Part shown: piece by piece, positions 1 to 9,607 of the stretch
Numbering within the stretch: the first letter of the stretch is position 1
Layout: each line of letters starts with the position of its first letter
Assembly: GCA_030849065.1 (NCBI GenBank)
Contig: JASAON010001556.1
Coordinates: 1-55,449 of the forward strand
Direction of reading: 5' to 3'
Source: Jaenimonas drosophilae
Taxonomy: Eukaryota; Euglenozoa; Kinetoplastea; Trypanosomatida; Trypanosomatidae
DNA: 55,449 nucleotides
Program-made: the position numbers and the translations under genes
The notes under the pieces: model-generated
The model's input: the letters and a program-made list of their open reading frames with translations, nothing else
Databases searched by the model: none
Told to the model about the DNA's origin: nothing

Positions 1-1102
1 TACGATGTTTGCGTTTCTCCAAGGGGTTTCATTCCACCACTGGTGGAAGAGAATGGGACTGTTTTTTTTTTTTTGTGATGGCTGTGGTTGTCTTTGCATC
101 CGGATGAACCAGTTCCGCGTTGTGAGGATGATGTACCTGTGAGGTTTGTTTTTTGTTTAAGTTGAGGCTGTAGGATAGCTTAATTTGGATAAAGTCGTGC
201 TGGTAGCAGAGGCTACGAAATTGTGCAGAGATGTGTAGGCTGATTGTGTGGTAGCCGAGGAATTGTTTGTGGGTAGTGGAATTTCCGCATTGTGATTTTG
301 AAGTTAATTTGATTATATGCTGAATCGAAGTTTACCACCGCGGGTGACGCGGTGAATCTCTTGATATTGATAGAGATGGCAGAGGTCGCTCTCATGCATA
401 TCGTTCAACGTGATGCACAGTTTCTTTCATTCCAGCAACGAATCAGTCTCACTTCTTTGATGACTGATAAAACATGCTACTTTTGCTACTTATGGATACA
501 ATAAGTGCTTTTTTTTTCATTACAAGCAGGGGAGGGGAAGCGCCGACACTGGCCCCTCAATACCCATACGATCTGATGCTTGCGATTATCTCCTGATTCT
601 TGACGGGCCTCACTCGTTCTTAGCACTCCCTCAAGCAGTAGCCTTGGGCCAATCCGTTGCTGCAATAAGGCTTCATCGTCCAGGTTCGCGGATTTTAGAA
701 ATCTGAGAGGTCGAGGCGCAATACTCATTCTTTTTTTTTTGTTGGGAGAGTCATAGTGCCGATGTGCGTCGCTGCCGACCTTGATAATCGTCAAGGTACA
801 CGTGTCTTCATTAGTAAGATGACAGATAATCTTGATATGCTGGGATGCGAGGTGCGTATTCTTCCCACGCCTCCTCATGCATCCTGGAGAGCGATTGCCT
901 ACATCATCAAATTCGTCCTTCTTGTTTTGCTGTAGGCAGCACGCCAACCTTTCCTACTGGCCGAGCTGGCTCGTGCCATTTAAACTACAGTGAACGGGTG
1001 GGTGGAGAGATTTGAGTTATAGAGATTTGAGTTAAATCTCTCCACCCACCCGTTCACTATACTGTACCCCAACGCACAGTCTTACCCCACTGTACTAATA
1101 CT
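1..1102. other. Non-coding stretch upstream of the first LPMO
   Basis: No recognisable gene is seen. The DNA is richer in A and T than the coding parts and has poly-T runs near 61-74 and 729-740. A minus-strand open frame at 486-947 has no family features and an erratic composition, so I leave it out. The stretch holds a short palindrome at 32-48 and a perfect 25-bp inverted repeat at 989-1058, both listed separately. Confidence 0.6.
989..1058. repeat. Perfect 25-bp inverted repeat with 20-nt loop
   Basis: The left arm (989-1013) is the exact reverse complement of the right arm (1034-1058), separated by a 20-nt loop. Across the left-arm end and loop there is also a 14-nt direct repeat (1006-1019 and 1021-1034). 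The arms are G-rich on one side and C-rich on the other, so the RNA would fold into a very stable hairpin. It lies about 45 bp upstream of the polypyrimidine tract of the LPMO gene. Its function is unknown; it could be a transcript-processing structure or the remnant of a small mobile element. Confidence 0.9.
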
Positions 1103-1138
1103 TGCCCTCTTCTTTCCTTCTTCTTCCCCACTCACAAG
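1103..1138 (+). promoter_or_regulatory. Predicted trans-splice acceptor of LPMO 1
   Basis: A C/T-rich tract at 1103-1134 is followed by the first AG at 1137-1138. This would leave a 5' leader of about 79 nt before the ATG at 1218. The assignment is inferred from the general kinetoplastid rule of polypyrimidine tract followed by first AG. Confidence 0.5.
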
Positions 1139-1217
1139 TGACACTCACTCACACTCTTCTACAACTCTCCTACCAAACACACCTACCATCTTTCTTTGCA
1201 TACTCACTCATACCAAG

Positions 1218-1832
1218 ATGCCTGCCCACGCCAAAGCCCTTATCCGCGGGCTGCTGCTGCTGCTGCTCGTGCTGTGCGTCGTGGCTGTGCCACTTGCTGA
1301 TGCTCACGGCTACGTGATTGTTCCTCAGAGCCGTGCGTACAAGTGCAACCTCTCGAAGGCGAGCCGCTGCGGTCCCGTGATGTATGAGCCGCAGAGCGTG
1401 GAGGGCCCCAAGGGCTTCCCAAAAGGTGGCCCATCTGATGGTCACCTCATTGGTGGAGGTAAGTTTCCTCATATTGACGTGCAAATTCCTGGCTGGCGGG
1501 CTAACATTGGAGAAAGTGGAAAAACCACCTTCCAGTGGCACCTGACTGCCCCCCACCGCACCACCCAGTGGCGCTACTTCATCACCAAGCCGACGTGGGA
1601 CTCCACTGTTCCCCTGACCCGTGATGCGCTTGACCTCACTCCCTTCTGCACTATCGAAGACCACGGCGCTGTGCCGCCATCCACTGTGACCCACGAGTGC
1701 GTTGTCCCTGAGCGTGAGGGATACCACATTGTTCTCGCTGTGTGGGACATTCATGACACTGGCAATGCCTTCTACCAGGGTGTCGACTTGATGTTCCCCA
1801 TGTGCTCTGTTGCTGAAGCAGGCGCTCAATGA
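1218..1832 (+). CDS. Secreted AA10-type lytic polysaccharide monooxygenase
   Basis: This 204-residue protein resembles AA10 (former CBM33, chitin-binding type 4) LPMOs, copper enzymes that oxidatively cleave chitin or cellulose outside the cell. Residues 1-29 form a signal peptide with a poly-Leu core ending in ADA. Cleavage there exposes His30 in HGYV, the obligatory N-terminal ligand of the copper histidine brace. The second ligand is probably His113 in TAPHRT, within the family-typical QW-x-LTAPHRT-x-QWRYFITK region. The C-terminal NAFYQGVDLMF resembles the core that carries the axial Phe/Tyr. It is a single catalytic domain with no binding module. A close relative begins at 55044, and the two share an almost identical nucleotide block. 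AA10 enzymes are mainly bacterial, so transfer is plausible but inferred. Substrate cannot be told from sequence. Confidence 0.9.
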   Translation: MPAHAKALIRGLLLLLLVLCVVAVPLADAHGYVIVPQSRAYKCNLSKASRCGPVMYEPQSVEGPKGFPKGGPSDGHLIGGGKFPHIDVQIPGWRANIGESGKTTFQWHLTAPHRTTQWRYFITKPTWDSTVPLTRDALDLTPFCTIEDHGAVPPSTVTHECVVPEREGYHIVLAVWDIHDTGNAFYQGVDLMFPMCSVAEAGAQ

Positions 1833-2778
1833 AGCTGATTTCCAACTAGTTTGAACTCCAGTGAAGTACCTCTCTTAATTCCCCCCCCTTCTGTGTTCAG
1901 GCGAGACTGGAGACAGTCAGTCTGCATTGGCGTCCATCAGAAGGCCACCACACTTCTTGGAACAACACAATGCCCAGCGGAACACATCCTGACTCACGCT
2001 GATGGAGCTTGTTATAGCAACCTAACCATCTTTCTTATCTTGAACACTCCACGTCAGACACAACTCCTGGAACAGAGATTTGGCTCTCTGCGCCGAGTGA
2101 GTTGATTTGTGGAGGAACACCCACGACAGTGTTATTTACCTTTCTTATTTTCAGTTTGATCGGGATGCCACCTTGGCTACCTCCTTTTTGATGTTTTTGT
2201 TTTTGAAGAGAACGCTTCATCTTTATTGAATGCACTATTTTTCACTCTCAATATGCAAAAGCGTTTTTTGACCCGTTGCGGTTTCGCATTCAGGTGCCTT
2301 TTTTTTTGACGTAAGCGTCTTGTATGAAGGTGGGCCAATGAGACTTCGTACAGATTTGTTTTTGTAGTTTCACACATCACGGGATATCCTGGCGGTTTGA
2401 TGCTGGGACATTTGATGATTTTGTTTTGTGAGCAGAGATGCCGCCCTTTTATTTGCTTTATTGATTAAGCGATGACTTGAGCTTGCGCTCCAGAGTTTTG
2501 ATGCAAATGAATTCGATTGCTGCAGCTGTGGCAAGGACGACACGGCACATGATTGCGCTCTTGCAATGATCTCCTTACTTCCTTCTTTTCGCCTTTGAGA
2601 GAGTAGAAGCTGCGGAAAGGTTCTCTATCGGCGTCATTTAGTGCGATTAGGGGGGACTTCGTCCATCAAGCACACGCACCTACACGTGGGCGGTGGTGAA
2701 TTTGCCGGGGCCGGTGGCAGAAGTGCGTTTCACTCATTTTCTATTGCTTGAACTGACATAGATACTATACCACAGTAG
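1833..2778. other. Spacer between LPMO 1 and the GCP gene
   Basis: No convincing gene is seen in these 946 bases. The DNA is T-rich, with several poly-T runs between about 2150 and 2450. It presumably holds the LPMO 3' UTR and the 5' UTR of the next gene. The ATG at 2779 is preceded by ACAGTAG. Confidence 0.5.
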
Positions 2779-5142
2779 ATGAATTCTCCGTGGACACGGT
2801 TTATCACTTCCCTCGAGGCCAAGGGCGTGACCTTCGACCAGGTGAAGTTTGCAACAGATCGTCGATGTGTGATTGAGGCTGCTGGAGTGACGGATGCCTT
2901 GGCTATTGCCGTCATTGAAACAGAATGGCTGACGCGCGTGCACGGGGGACCATCTACAAGTAGTGCTTCTACGACATCACGCGTTGATGCATTATTGAGT
3001 TCTCCAAAGAAGACGCTGGTCCGTAGTGGTGGTGCAGGTACGCTGCGTGTTCTGGATGATTTCACACAGCTGGCTAGCCTTCCTGAGGAGGTTCAGGATA
3101 CTGTCGTGGCTGTTGAGGTCATGAGCGCAGCCGTGGGCTTTAGTGGGGCGTTGCTTCCGCTAACTCAAAACGGTTTTACGGTGAGCTCCCTTATTCCAGC
3201 CTCGATGCGAGGGCTGTGTCAGTCTATGCTTCCCGTGGCGGATGCCTATCTTGCGTTGCGGAAGGTGGAGGCTGCCGAATACATGGGTCGGAGCCTTGTT
3301 GCCATGGCGCTGGGGGAAGTTGTTTCTGAAATTTGCACGAGCTACGCTCATCAGATTGCACAACTTCAGCAGTGGAGTGGAAATCGATCACTGCCCCTCA
3401 TGGCTGTGGTCTCAGAAGTTCTCCGCATCGGGCATCATGTAGTCCGACTGCGCCAGGTACTCCCGATGGACCTCCTCACACGCAAGGCAGACCCATCAGG
3501 GATGGGAACTACAACCATTGGTCCTCGCGTCTTGAACCATCTCTACGAACAGGCTGAGCGTAACGCTGGAAGTCGTGAGGAGGATGAGCTTCTGCTTCTT
3601 CTACTTCGTCGCGCTATCGTCCCCTACCTGCACATGCTCCACCGCTGGATGCACGAAGGTGTGCTTGAGGACCCTTTTGGAGAGTTCTTCATTAGTGAGG
3701 TGTATGAGCCCTCACACCCTGCACCTACCGCGAGCAGCCGTCGTCGTGATGTGCGGTACTTGTTTCCAGAAGTTACCACCACCACCACCTCCAACTCTGC
3801 GAGTGAGGTTTATGGTGCACGACTGGCTCAGCAGGATGTGGCGGGGTTTGAGCGCCGCTTCTCCATCAATGAAGTGCTGGTTCCTTGCTTCATTGCGTCG
3901 GCGAACAAAGTTGCGTCGAGGGTGTTCGTTGCCGGACGTTATTGCTGTCTTCTGCGGGAGTACAACGACGCCATCCCTTCCTTTGGAGAGGCTGCCGAGT
4001 CCATGGTGACGTGGAGTGGGATGGAGGAGCTCCATCGCTCCATCCAAGCCTCCTTTGAGGTTGCCAGTGGGGCAGTGATTGAGCTCCTCTTTGGCTCCTC
4101 AGTGGATCTTCTCGGCCATCTTTCATCGTTGAAGCGCTACTTCCTGCAGGAGCGCGGTGACTGGGTGGTGGACTTCCTTGACAGCGCCGATGATCTTCTC
4201 TCCAAGTCTGCGGATAGAATCAAGGCACACTCTCTGCGGATTCTTCTTCAGGCTTCGATTGCACGCTGCTGCGCCACGGACCCCTATCACGATCAGATTG
4301 GCTGCAGCATTTCACCGTACACCTTGGAAGAGTATATCCATCAAGTAGCTCAACGTAGCCGTGCCGGCCAGACAGGAGAGGGAGAGATGGGGCCAACGAA
4401 CGAGGAAGATTGGTCGCGTGGCCGCCGCGTCGGCCGACAGAGCACCGGAACCGTGGACTCACAGCAGTGCATTGAGCTACTTCAGCTCGATGCCGATTTG
4501 CAATGGCCACTCACCCTTGTCCTGGACGCTGGTGTGGTGAAGCGCTTCAACGCCATCTTCCGCCTCCTCATGTGGGTGAAGACGTGTGAGCGCCGCTTGT
4601 CGTCCCTGCGGTGTGATAACGAGGTCCTCTGCTCCTTTCCGGCCGCTTATGGCATTGCCCATCAACTCGTTCAGTTTCTGCGTCAGTTCCAATTCTACGC
4701 AGCGCATTTTGTGTTGGAGCCCTTGTGGAGTCGCTTGATGCGCAAGATGGGCCAGGCGGAGAGCGTCTTCGCCATTTCACAGGCCCTGGAGGGCTTCTTT
4801 GACCGTGCGGAGAGAGGGCTCGTCCTCAGCAGCGCCATACGTTTTCGTAGCCTCACGACCATCCTCAATCTCACCACGCGTTTCTGTGAGATTGGGCGGC
4901 ATGGAAGCAGCGCGACGACGATGCCGCTGATTGAGGCGACGCTGCATGCTGTGCAGGATAGCCTGCTCGAGGCCCTCTCCGAGCTGGCCTCTCCAGTGGG
5001 CGAGGACTACCCGCAGCTGGTGCCTCTCCTCACCTGGATCGATGCGAGTGGCTTCTACGCCCGCAACAACATCTTCCGCGTCCAGCAGCAAGGTATTCCC
5101 GGCGGCAACTCCGGTGGTGGCCTGGGTACGGTACCAGTATGA
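2779..5142 (+). CDS. Gamma-tubulin complex component (Spc97/Spc98 family)
   Basis: This 787-residue protein fits the GCP2/GCP3 (Spc97/Spc98) family, which assembles gamma-tubulin into the nucleating complex at basal bodies and spindle poles. The N-terminal half has the GRIP1-like block around residues 150-230 (EYMGRSLVAMALGE followed by helices rich in Leu and His). The best signature is near residues 443-475, where LLGHLSSLKRYFLQERGD matches the conserved family segment leading into FLDSADDLL. The C-terminal half keeps long hydrophobic helices of the gamma-tubulin-binding GRIP2 domain. Length is normal for GCP2 or GCP3, and I cannot decide between them. A short Gly-rich tail ends the protein. 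Confidence 0.8.
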   Translation: MNSPWTRFITSLEAKGVTFDQVKFATDRRCVIEAAGVTDALAIAVIETEWLTRVHGGPSTSSASTTSRVDALLSSPKKTLVRSGGAGTLRVLDDFTQLASLPEEVQDTVVAVEVMSAAVGFSGALLPLTQNGFTVSSLIPASMRGLCQSMLPVADAYLALRKVEAAEYMGRSLVAMALGEVVSEICTSYAHQIAQLQQWSGNRSLPLMAVVSEVLRIGHHVVRLRQVLPMDLLTRKADPSGMGTTTIGPRVLNHLYEQAERNAGSREEDELLLLLLRRAIVPYLHMLHRWMHEGVLEDPFGEFFISEVYEPSHPAPTASSRRRDVRYLFPEVTTTTTSNSASEVYGARLAQQDVAGFERRFSINEVLVPCFIASANKVASRVFVAGRYCCLLREYNDAIPSFGEAAESMVTWSGMEELHRSIQASFEVASGAVIELLFGSSVDLLGHLSSLKRYFLQERGDWVVDFLDSADDLLSKSADRIKAHSLRILLQASIARCCATDPYHDQIGCSISPYTLEEYIHQVAQRSRAGQTGEGEMGPTNEEDWSRGRRVGRQSTGTVDSQQCIELLQLDADLQWPLTLVLDAGVVKRFNAIFRLLMWVKTCERRLSSLRCDNEVLCSFPAAYGIAHQLVQFLRQFQFYAAHFVLEPLWSRLMRKMGQAESVFAISQALEGFFDRAERGLVLSSAIRFRSLTTILNLTTRFCEIGRHGSSATTMPLIEATLHAVQDSLLEALSELASPVGEDYPQLVPLLTWIDASGFYARNNIFRVQQQGIPGGNSGGGLGTVPV

Positions 5143-5482
5143 GCGCCAGAGGAAGGGAAGCATGTCCTCCATGGACTGAGCTGGGTGTGCCAATGCTTCT
5201 TGAAGGATGAGGTCTTTTCCTCCATCATGCACACCACCGACAAACACACACCTTGATTGTTCTTCATGACTAATGCATAGATTGTGAGTTCTACTCCTCT
5301 ACGGATGCCCATCCAACGTACATCCTTCACCTTCTTTCACCTCCTTCGCATGATGCCAGTCACTTGGCACAGACTCGGCATTCAAGAGTGCAGTGCATAG
5401 CAGGCTTCTGAACAGCGGCCTACACACATCTCTCCACACAAGGGCCACACATTCACCCACGAAGACGCACACACGTTAAGCC
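5143..5482. other. Spacer between the GCP and helicase genes
   Basis: No gene is seen. The last 80 bases are rich in CA and CAC and run straight into the helicase ATG. Confidence 0.5.
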
Positions 5483-8131
5483 ATGTCGCTTAAGCGGACC
5501 ACCTTTAAGCAGCGTATTCGCAAGAACGACCTCAAGCAGCGGAATGCCGTTTCATCTGGCATTCGCAAGCGTATGCGCGCAGGACGTCGGGTCTCGAACA
5601 AGTTTGATCAGATTGACAACGGTTCACGGCCCATGGAGGCCATGATGATGGAGATCCAAGATGGGTGCGCGGTGCCTACGCAGGAGTCCTCACTGGACCC
5701 TCGTGCCCTGACCGATTTGCTTCTTTCGAGTGCGGCAGACGTCGAGCCTGTGGTGAAGCCAGCCAAGCCCACCGCCTCAACGACTGACAAGGAGACACCA
5801 GCCACAATGATCCTTCCCTTGGCGGCGGCGATGAATACGGTGAGTGCGCGTCTTGAAATGCTCAACGCGGCTGCTGAAGAGGATGCCGAACGTCGTCGTG
5901 CAGTTCTGGCGAGCCAGACGCAAACCACCAACAAGAATCAGTACCGCCATCACGGCCAGCCCTACCTCTTTTGGCAGCGTATTGGCGTACACCCACTCCT
6001 GTTGCTGGCGCTGCGCGATATGAAGTTCAGCCACCCAACACCCGTACAGGAGGAGGTCCTGCCCAACGTCATCTCCGTCAAGGATGGATCATCCACAGAA
6101 GCCAAATCCAAGAAGCGTAAGGCATCCAAAACCGGCACCGACGTCATTGTGTCGGCGGAGACGGGTAGCGGTAAAACGCTGGTCTTTGCCCTGCCCATAC
6201 TGAATCGTGTGTTGGCAGACTGCTTTCCATCAGCTGGAGCTAAGGATGGTGCATCCACATCATCATCATCATCATCATTGACCCCTGCTACGACCAAGAA
6301 GACGAAGGGCGAGAAGCGTAGTCGCGCGTCAGAGGAGGATGCCAACCAAGAAAACAAAGACCTTCCAGCGCAGGACGAGGACTACATGCGTCGCCTCATG
6401 CACTCCCTCATCATCTCCCCTACCCGCGAACTGGCACTGCAGATCAACGATGCCATGACCCAGCTCACGAAGCATGCACCCCAGATCCGCATTGGCTGCG
6501 TCGTTGGTGGCATGGCCCAGGAGAAGCAGCAACGTATTCTGAACCGACATCCTCATATTCTTATCTGCACCCCGGGCCGTTTGTGGGAGCTCGTGCAAAA
6601 GAACGAGGGCTGCTACCTCGGCCATAGCATGAGCCGCCGTCTGCGCTACATTGTTCTCGATGAAGCTGATAAGATGCTTCAGTCGGGCCGCTTTGAGGAG
6701 CTGAAGAACCTGCTCGAGCGCATTCACTGCGAGACGCTACCCGCTGGCTTCGCACAGGATCGTGAGGAAGGCGCGGAGATTGAGGAGGTGAAGGTGCAGG
6801 AAGGGCGTTGGGATGCGGTGAAGCAGTGCTTCGTGCCCTTCTCCAAGGAGGAGGGGGCACCTAAAAAGAAGGAGCCAACACCAGTCAAGAAGTCGTCCTC
6901 CAAGAAGGCCAGCCGTGAAACGGAGGTGAAGAAGTCAAAGGGCAAGAAGCGCCGACAGGAGGAAGAGGAGGAGGAAGAAGAAGAGGAGGGGGACGAAGAA
7001 GACGAGTTGAAGGCGACGAGTGCCGGCCCGCGCAGCAAGAAGGACCAACCGCGAACTATTCCAATGCCACCTGAGCCAGCAGCCGATCATCGTGTGGTGA
7101 CCTTCGTTACCTCTGCCACCCTCTCACTGCAAACCAACTACGAACGTCGCGACTACAAGTCCAACAAGAGCATCATCCGCACCTCCAACGCCGACGTCAT
7201 GAACAAGGTGCTCCAGCAGCTGGAGATCAAGCCAACCAATGCGCAGATCTTCACGCTTTCACCCACGGCGGATGTGGCGGCCAAGATCAACGAAACATAC
7301 CTCCGCTGCCCAGACGACAGCAAGGACCTGTATCTCTACTACTTCCTCAAGACCTACAGCCAAGACCGTGCCGTCATCTTCGTTAACGCTATTTCCATGC
7401 TTCGCCGTTTGGTGAAGCTGCTGGAGATTCTTGGTCTTCCGGTCGTTGGCCTTCACGCCTCGATGCAGCAGCGCCAACGTCTCAAGTACATTGAGAAGTT
7501 CAAGCGTGGTGAGCTCCGCGTGCTCGTTGCTACCGATGTGGCATCGCGCGGTTTGGATATCGAGGGTTTGAAGTATGTGGTCCATTATCAGGTGCCCCGT
7601 ACGACGGATGCCTATATTCATCGCTGTGGGCGTACCGCTCGTTGTGGTGGCACTGGCCTTTCTCTCCTTCTCGTCAACGCGACGGAGTACGTGAGCTTCA
7701 ACAAGCTGATGGAGAGTCTTGGCAGGAAGGAGCGCGAGATGGAGACCTTTGCGTTGCAGCCCAGTGTGGTACATCAGCTTCACCAGCCGTTGCGCATGGC
7801 ATTGCAGATTGACAAGCTACAGAAGGAGGTTGATAAGAGCAGGGCCAAGAACACCTGGGTCTCGCGCATGAGTCGCGATGCGGAGCTTGATGTGGATGAC
7901 ATGTTCGACGACGAGGCCGACGGTGAAAACCGCTCGAAGCTCAAGGCCATTCGCGCCCTCAAGAAGGAGCTCGACCATCTCTCCAAGAAGTTCACGGGGT
8001 CCTTTGGTGGAAAGGGCGCATTCCGCACGGGCGCCAGCGCGTTGGGTGCGAAGGAAGCAGAGCGCAAGTTCCAGGAACGTGCGGATCGGCAGACCATCAA
8101 AGTTGCCAAGCTGACCAAGGCACGACGATGA
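5483..8131 (+). CDS. DEAD-box RNA helicase, Mak5/DDX24-like
   Basis: This 882-residue ATP-dependent RNA helicase most resembles the nucleolar Mak5/DDX24 group involved in 60S subunit assembly. Visible motifs in order are a Q-motif-like region (FSHPTPVQEEVLP), Walker A AETGSGKT near residue 224, PTRELALQ (Ia), TPGR (Ib), DEAD in VLDEADKML near 393, TSAT (III) near 543, TDVASRGLDIEG (V) near 685 and HRCGRTARCG (VI) near 713. Two large insertions interrupt the core. One, between Walker A and motif Ia, has a poly-Ser run from a TCA repeat. The other, between motifs II and III, is Lys-rich followed by a poly-Glu stretch at about 6960-7010. Insertions at these places are typical of the DDX24 group. 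Both termini are basic, as expected for a nucleolar protein. The Mak5 assignment is less certain than the helicase call. Confidence 0.9.
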   Translation: MSLKRTTFKQRIRKNDLKQRNAVSSGIRKRMRAGRRVSNKFDQIDNGSRPMEAMMMEIQDGCAVPTQESSLDPRALTDLLLSSAADVEPVVKPAKPTASTTDKETPATMILPLAAAMNTVSARLEMLNAAAEEDAERRRAVLASQTQTTNKNQYRHHGQPYLFWQRIGVHPLLLLALRDMKFSHPTPVQEEVLPNVISVKDGSSTEAKSKKRKASKTGTDVIVSAETGSGKTLVFALPILNRVLADCFPSAGAKDGASTSSSSSSLTPATTKKTKGEKRSRASEEDANQENKDLPAQDEDYMRRLMHSLIISPTRELALQINDAMTQLTKHAPQIRIGCVVGGMAQEKQQRILNRHPHILICTPGRLWELVQKNEGCYLGHSMSRRLRYIVLDEADKMLQSGRFEELKNLLERIHCETLPAGFAQDREEGAEIEEVKVQEGRWDAVKQCFVPFSKEEGAPKKKEPTPVKKSSSKKASRETEVKKSKGKKRRQEEEEEEEEEEGDEEDELKATSAGPRSKKDQPRTIPMPPEPAADHRVVTFVTSATLSLQTNYERRDYKSNKSIIRTSNADVMNKVLQQLEIKPTNAQIFTLSPTADVAAKINETYLRCPDDSKDLYLYYFLKTYSQDRAVIFVNAISMLRRLVKLLEILGLPVVGLHASMQQRQRLKYIEKFKRGELRVLVATDVASRGLDIEGLKYVVHYQVPRTTDAYIHRCGRTARCGGTGLSLLLVNATEYVSFNKLMESLGRKEREMETFALQPSVVHQLHQPLRMALQIDKLQKEVDKSRAKNTWVSRMSRDAELDVDDMFDDEADGENRSKLKAIRALKKELDHLSKKFTGSFGGKGAFRTGASALGAKEAERKFQERADRQTIKVAKLTKARR
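6259..6281 (+). repeat. In-frame TCA repeat coding poly-Ser in the helicase
   Basis: A run of CAT/TCA trinucleotides is read in the TCA frame as serine. It lies inside the first insertion of the DEAD-box helicase, outside the catalytic motifs. Confidence 0.8.
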
Positions 8132-8470
8132 AGCATGCGGTGATGCCAACAGTGATGTGGCAGTGGTCTTGTTCGCGGGCGATTGAACCATCATGTGTGG
8201 GTGTTGCTTATTTTGACGGATAATACCATGACGTAAGTACCTACGATAATCCAGCTAAGAAACACAGCTAATAAGCACCAATGGGGATGCAGCATCATCA
8301 TTGCCTTGACCTACTTGCCAAGGCTGTATACGTGTCCATGTGCTACTACTATCTTCACCCCTCTTCACTGTTTGTTTAGCAGCCACAGTCTTGACGGAGC
8401 TGCTGATTGCAGCACACGGTATACGCACAGTACTGCATATCGCCACAAATCATAGCCCGCTTCATTATTC
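8132..8470. other. Spacer downstream of the helicase
   Basis: No gene is seen in this 339-base spacer. It contains a CTATCTTCACCCCTCTTC pyrimidine stretch near 8350-8366 that could serve the next gene as a splice signal. Confidence 0.4.
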
Positions 8471-9073
8471 ATGATGACCTCTTCTCTAGTGAGTAGTGGC
8501 GCAGCAACACGCATGTTGGCCACCACTGTTTCTAATTCGTGGTACCTCGCATCAAGCCGACGATCCATGGCTGCTGCTGCTGCATGCTGCTTCTACTCCA
8601 CCTCATACCAACACACTTTGCGTGCTCCAGTTGCCATGACGATGGCATCTCGGTGCTACAACCAAACTGGCATTCTGCGTTTTGACGTGAAGTCGCACGC
8701 CATGGAGAAGCGACGTCGACGAGAGCTGGAAAAGGCAGGGATTGACCCTGATGTGGAGGAGGAACTCCCATGGATTGCGCCGGAGGAGCAGCAGCGCATC
8801 GATGAGGAAGAGGCCGCACGCAGGGCCTGCGAGGAGGAACGACGAAAGGAATTCCTGGCAAAACGTGCCTCGGAGGACGAGATGAAGCGGAAGCGTTTCA
8901 AGGAGTTCCGAGCGCGGCAGATTGCCATGAGCCAGAACCGTAAGGAGGAGCAGGCCTCCCGAAAGGAGGAGCTACGCGCTCAGCGAGGCGGCAGTGCTGC
9001 AGCGGAGGAGGAGGGCGAGGAGGTGGCGGGTGAAGCGCCAGCCCAGACGGAGGACGGCCGTCCGTCGTCGTGA
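8471..9073 (+). CDS. Charged coiled-coil protein, probably mitochondrial
   Basis: I do not recognise this 200-residue protein. The first 70 residues are rich in Ser, Ala, Thr and Arg and almost free of acidic residues, compatible with a mitochondrial targeting sequence. From about residue 78 the protein becomes a highly charged Glu/Arg/Lys helix to about residue 170, then an acidic, Ala/Gly-rich tail. A tryptophan in the segment ELPWIAPEEQQ marks the entry to the helix. Such small charged proteins include mitoribosomal and assembly-factor subunits, but nothing specific supports that here. The start could be ATG 8471 or the adjacent ATG 8474. Codon use agrees with the neighbours, so I consider it real. 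Confidence 0.65.
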   Translation: MMTSSLVSSGAATRMLATTVSNSWYLASSRRSMAAAAACCFYSTSYQHTLRAPVAMTMASRCYNQTGILRFDVKSHAMEKRRRRELEKAGIDPDVEEELPWIAPEEQQRIDEEEAARRACEEERRKEFLAKRASEDEMKRKRFKEFRARQIAMSQNRKEEQASRKEELRAQRGGSAAAEEEGEEVAGEAPAQTEDGRPSS

Positions 9074-9158
9074 AGGTCCATATGACGAAAACAATAATGC
9101 GAAGGTGGATTTAACAAGTACTCCAATACATATGAAATATTGATTGAAAGAATCATAT

Positions 9159-9194
9159 TCTTTTCATTTCTTCTTCTTTCTTTCACTTCCACAG
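9159..9194 (+). promoter_or_regulatory. Predicted trans-splice acceptor of eL22
   Basis: The pyrimidine tract 9159-9190 ends in CCACAG, with AG at 9193-9194. It gives a 20-nt leader before the ATG at 9215 and excludes the in-frame ATG at 9140, which lies upstream of the tract. Confidence 0.65.
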
Positions 9195-9214
9195 CTCACT
9201 TCACCTGTTCCATC

Positions 9215-9607
9215 ATGGTCGCTGTCCGCGCGAAGGTTGGCTCCCGCAGCTACATCCGCCAAAAGCAGCTCGCCAAGGGCAAGAAGGTCTTCAAGATCGA
9301 CTGCTCCGTGCCCGTTGCGGATGAGATCTTCACCCCTGAGGTTCTCACGAGCTTCCAGCAGTACTTCGAGAGCAACACGAAGCTCAACGGCCGCAAGGGT
9401 CAGCTCGCCGACAAGGTGCGTGTGGCCATGAAGGACAACACCCTCACCGTCGCCACCACCATGGCCTACCGCAAGAAGTACTTCAAGTACCTCACCAAGA
9501 AGTTCCTCAAGAAGAAGGACCTCCGTGACTGGATCCGTATCCTCTCCAACGGCAAGGACACCTACCAGCTCAAGTACTTCAACATCCAGGACCAGGAGGA
9601 GGCGTAA
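9215..9607 (+). CDS. RPL22: 60S ribosomal protein eL22
   Basis: The protein has 130 residues and matches eL22, a small component of the large ribosomal subunit. Recognisable segments are FKIDCSVPVADEIFTPE, the middle block FESNTKLNGRKGQLADKV, the KKYFKYLTKKFLKKKDLRDWIR region and the acidic end. These correspond to the usual eL22 order with normal length. The start at 9215 begins exactly at the family N-terminus and follows a predicted splice acceptor. An in-frame ATG at 9140 would add a Phe/Leu-rich leader that is simply the translated pyrimidine tract. Codons are strongly biased toward C-ending forms, as for a highly expressed gene. Confidence 0.95.
   Translation: MVAVRAKVGSRSYIRQKQLAKGKKVFKIDCSVPVADEIFTPEVLTSFQQYFESNTKLNGRKGQLADKVRVAMKDNTLTVATTMAYRKKYFKYLTKKFLKKKDLRDWIRILSNGKDTYQLKYFNIQDQEEA

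Noticed and set aside
32..48. Palindrome TTCCACCA-C-TGGTGGAA
   Set aside because: Only 8-bp arms at the window edge with no context; chance cannot be excluded.
600..720. Possible tRNA-like element near GGTTCGCGG
   Set aside because: No complete A and B boxes or cloverleaf could be drawn by eye; a tRNA search would be needed.
486..947. Minus-strand open frame of 153 codons
   Set aside because: It has no domain, an erratic composition and lies opposite the direction of every other gene.
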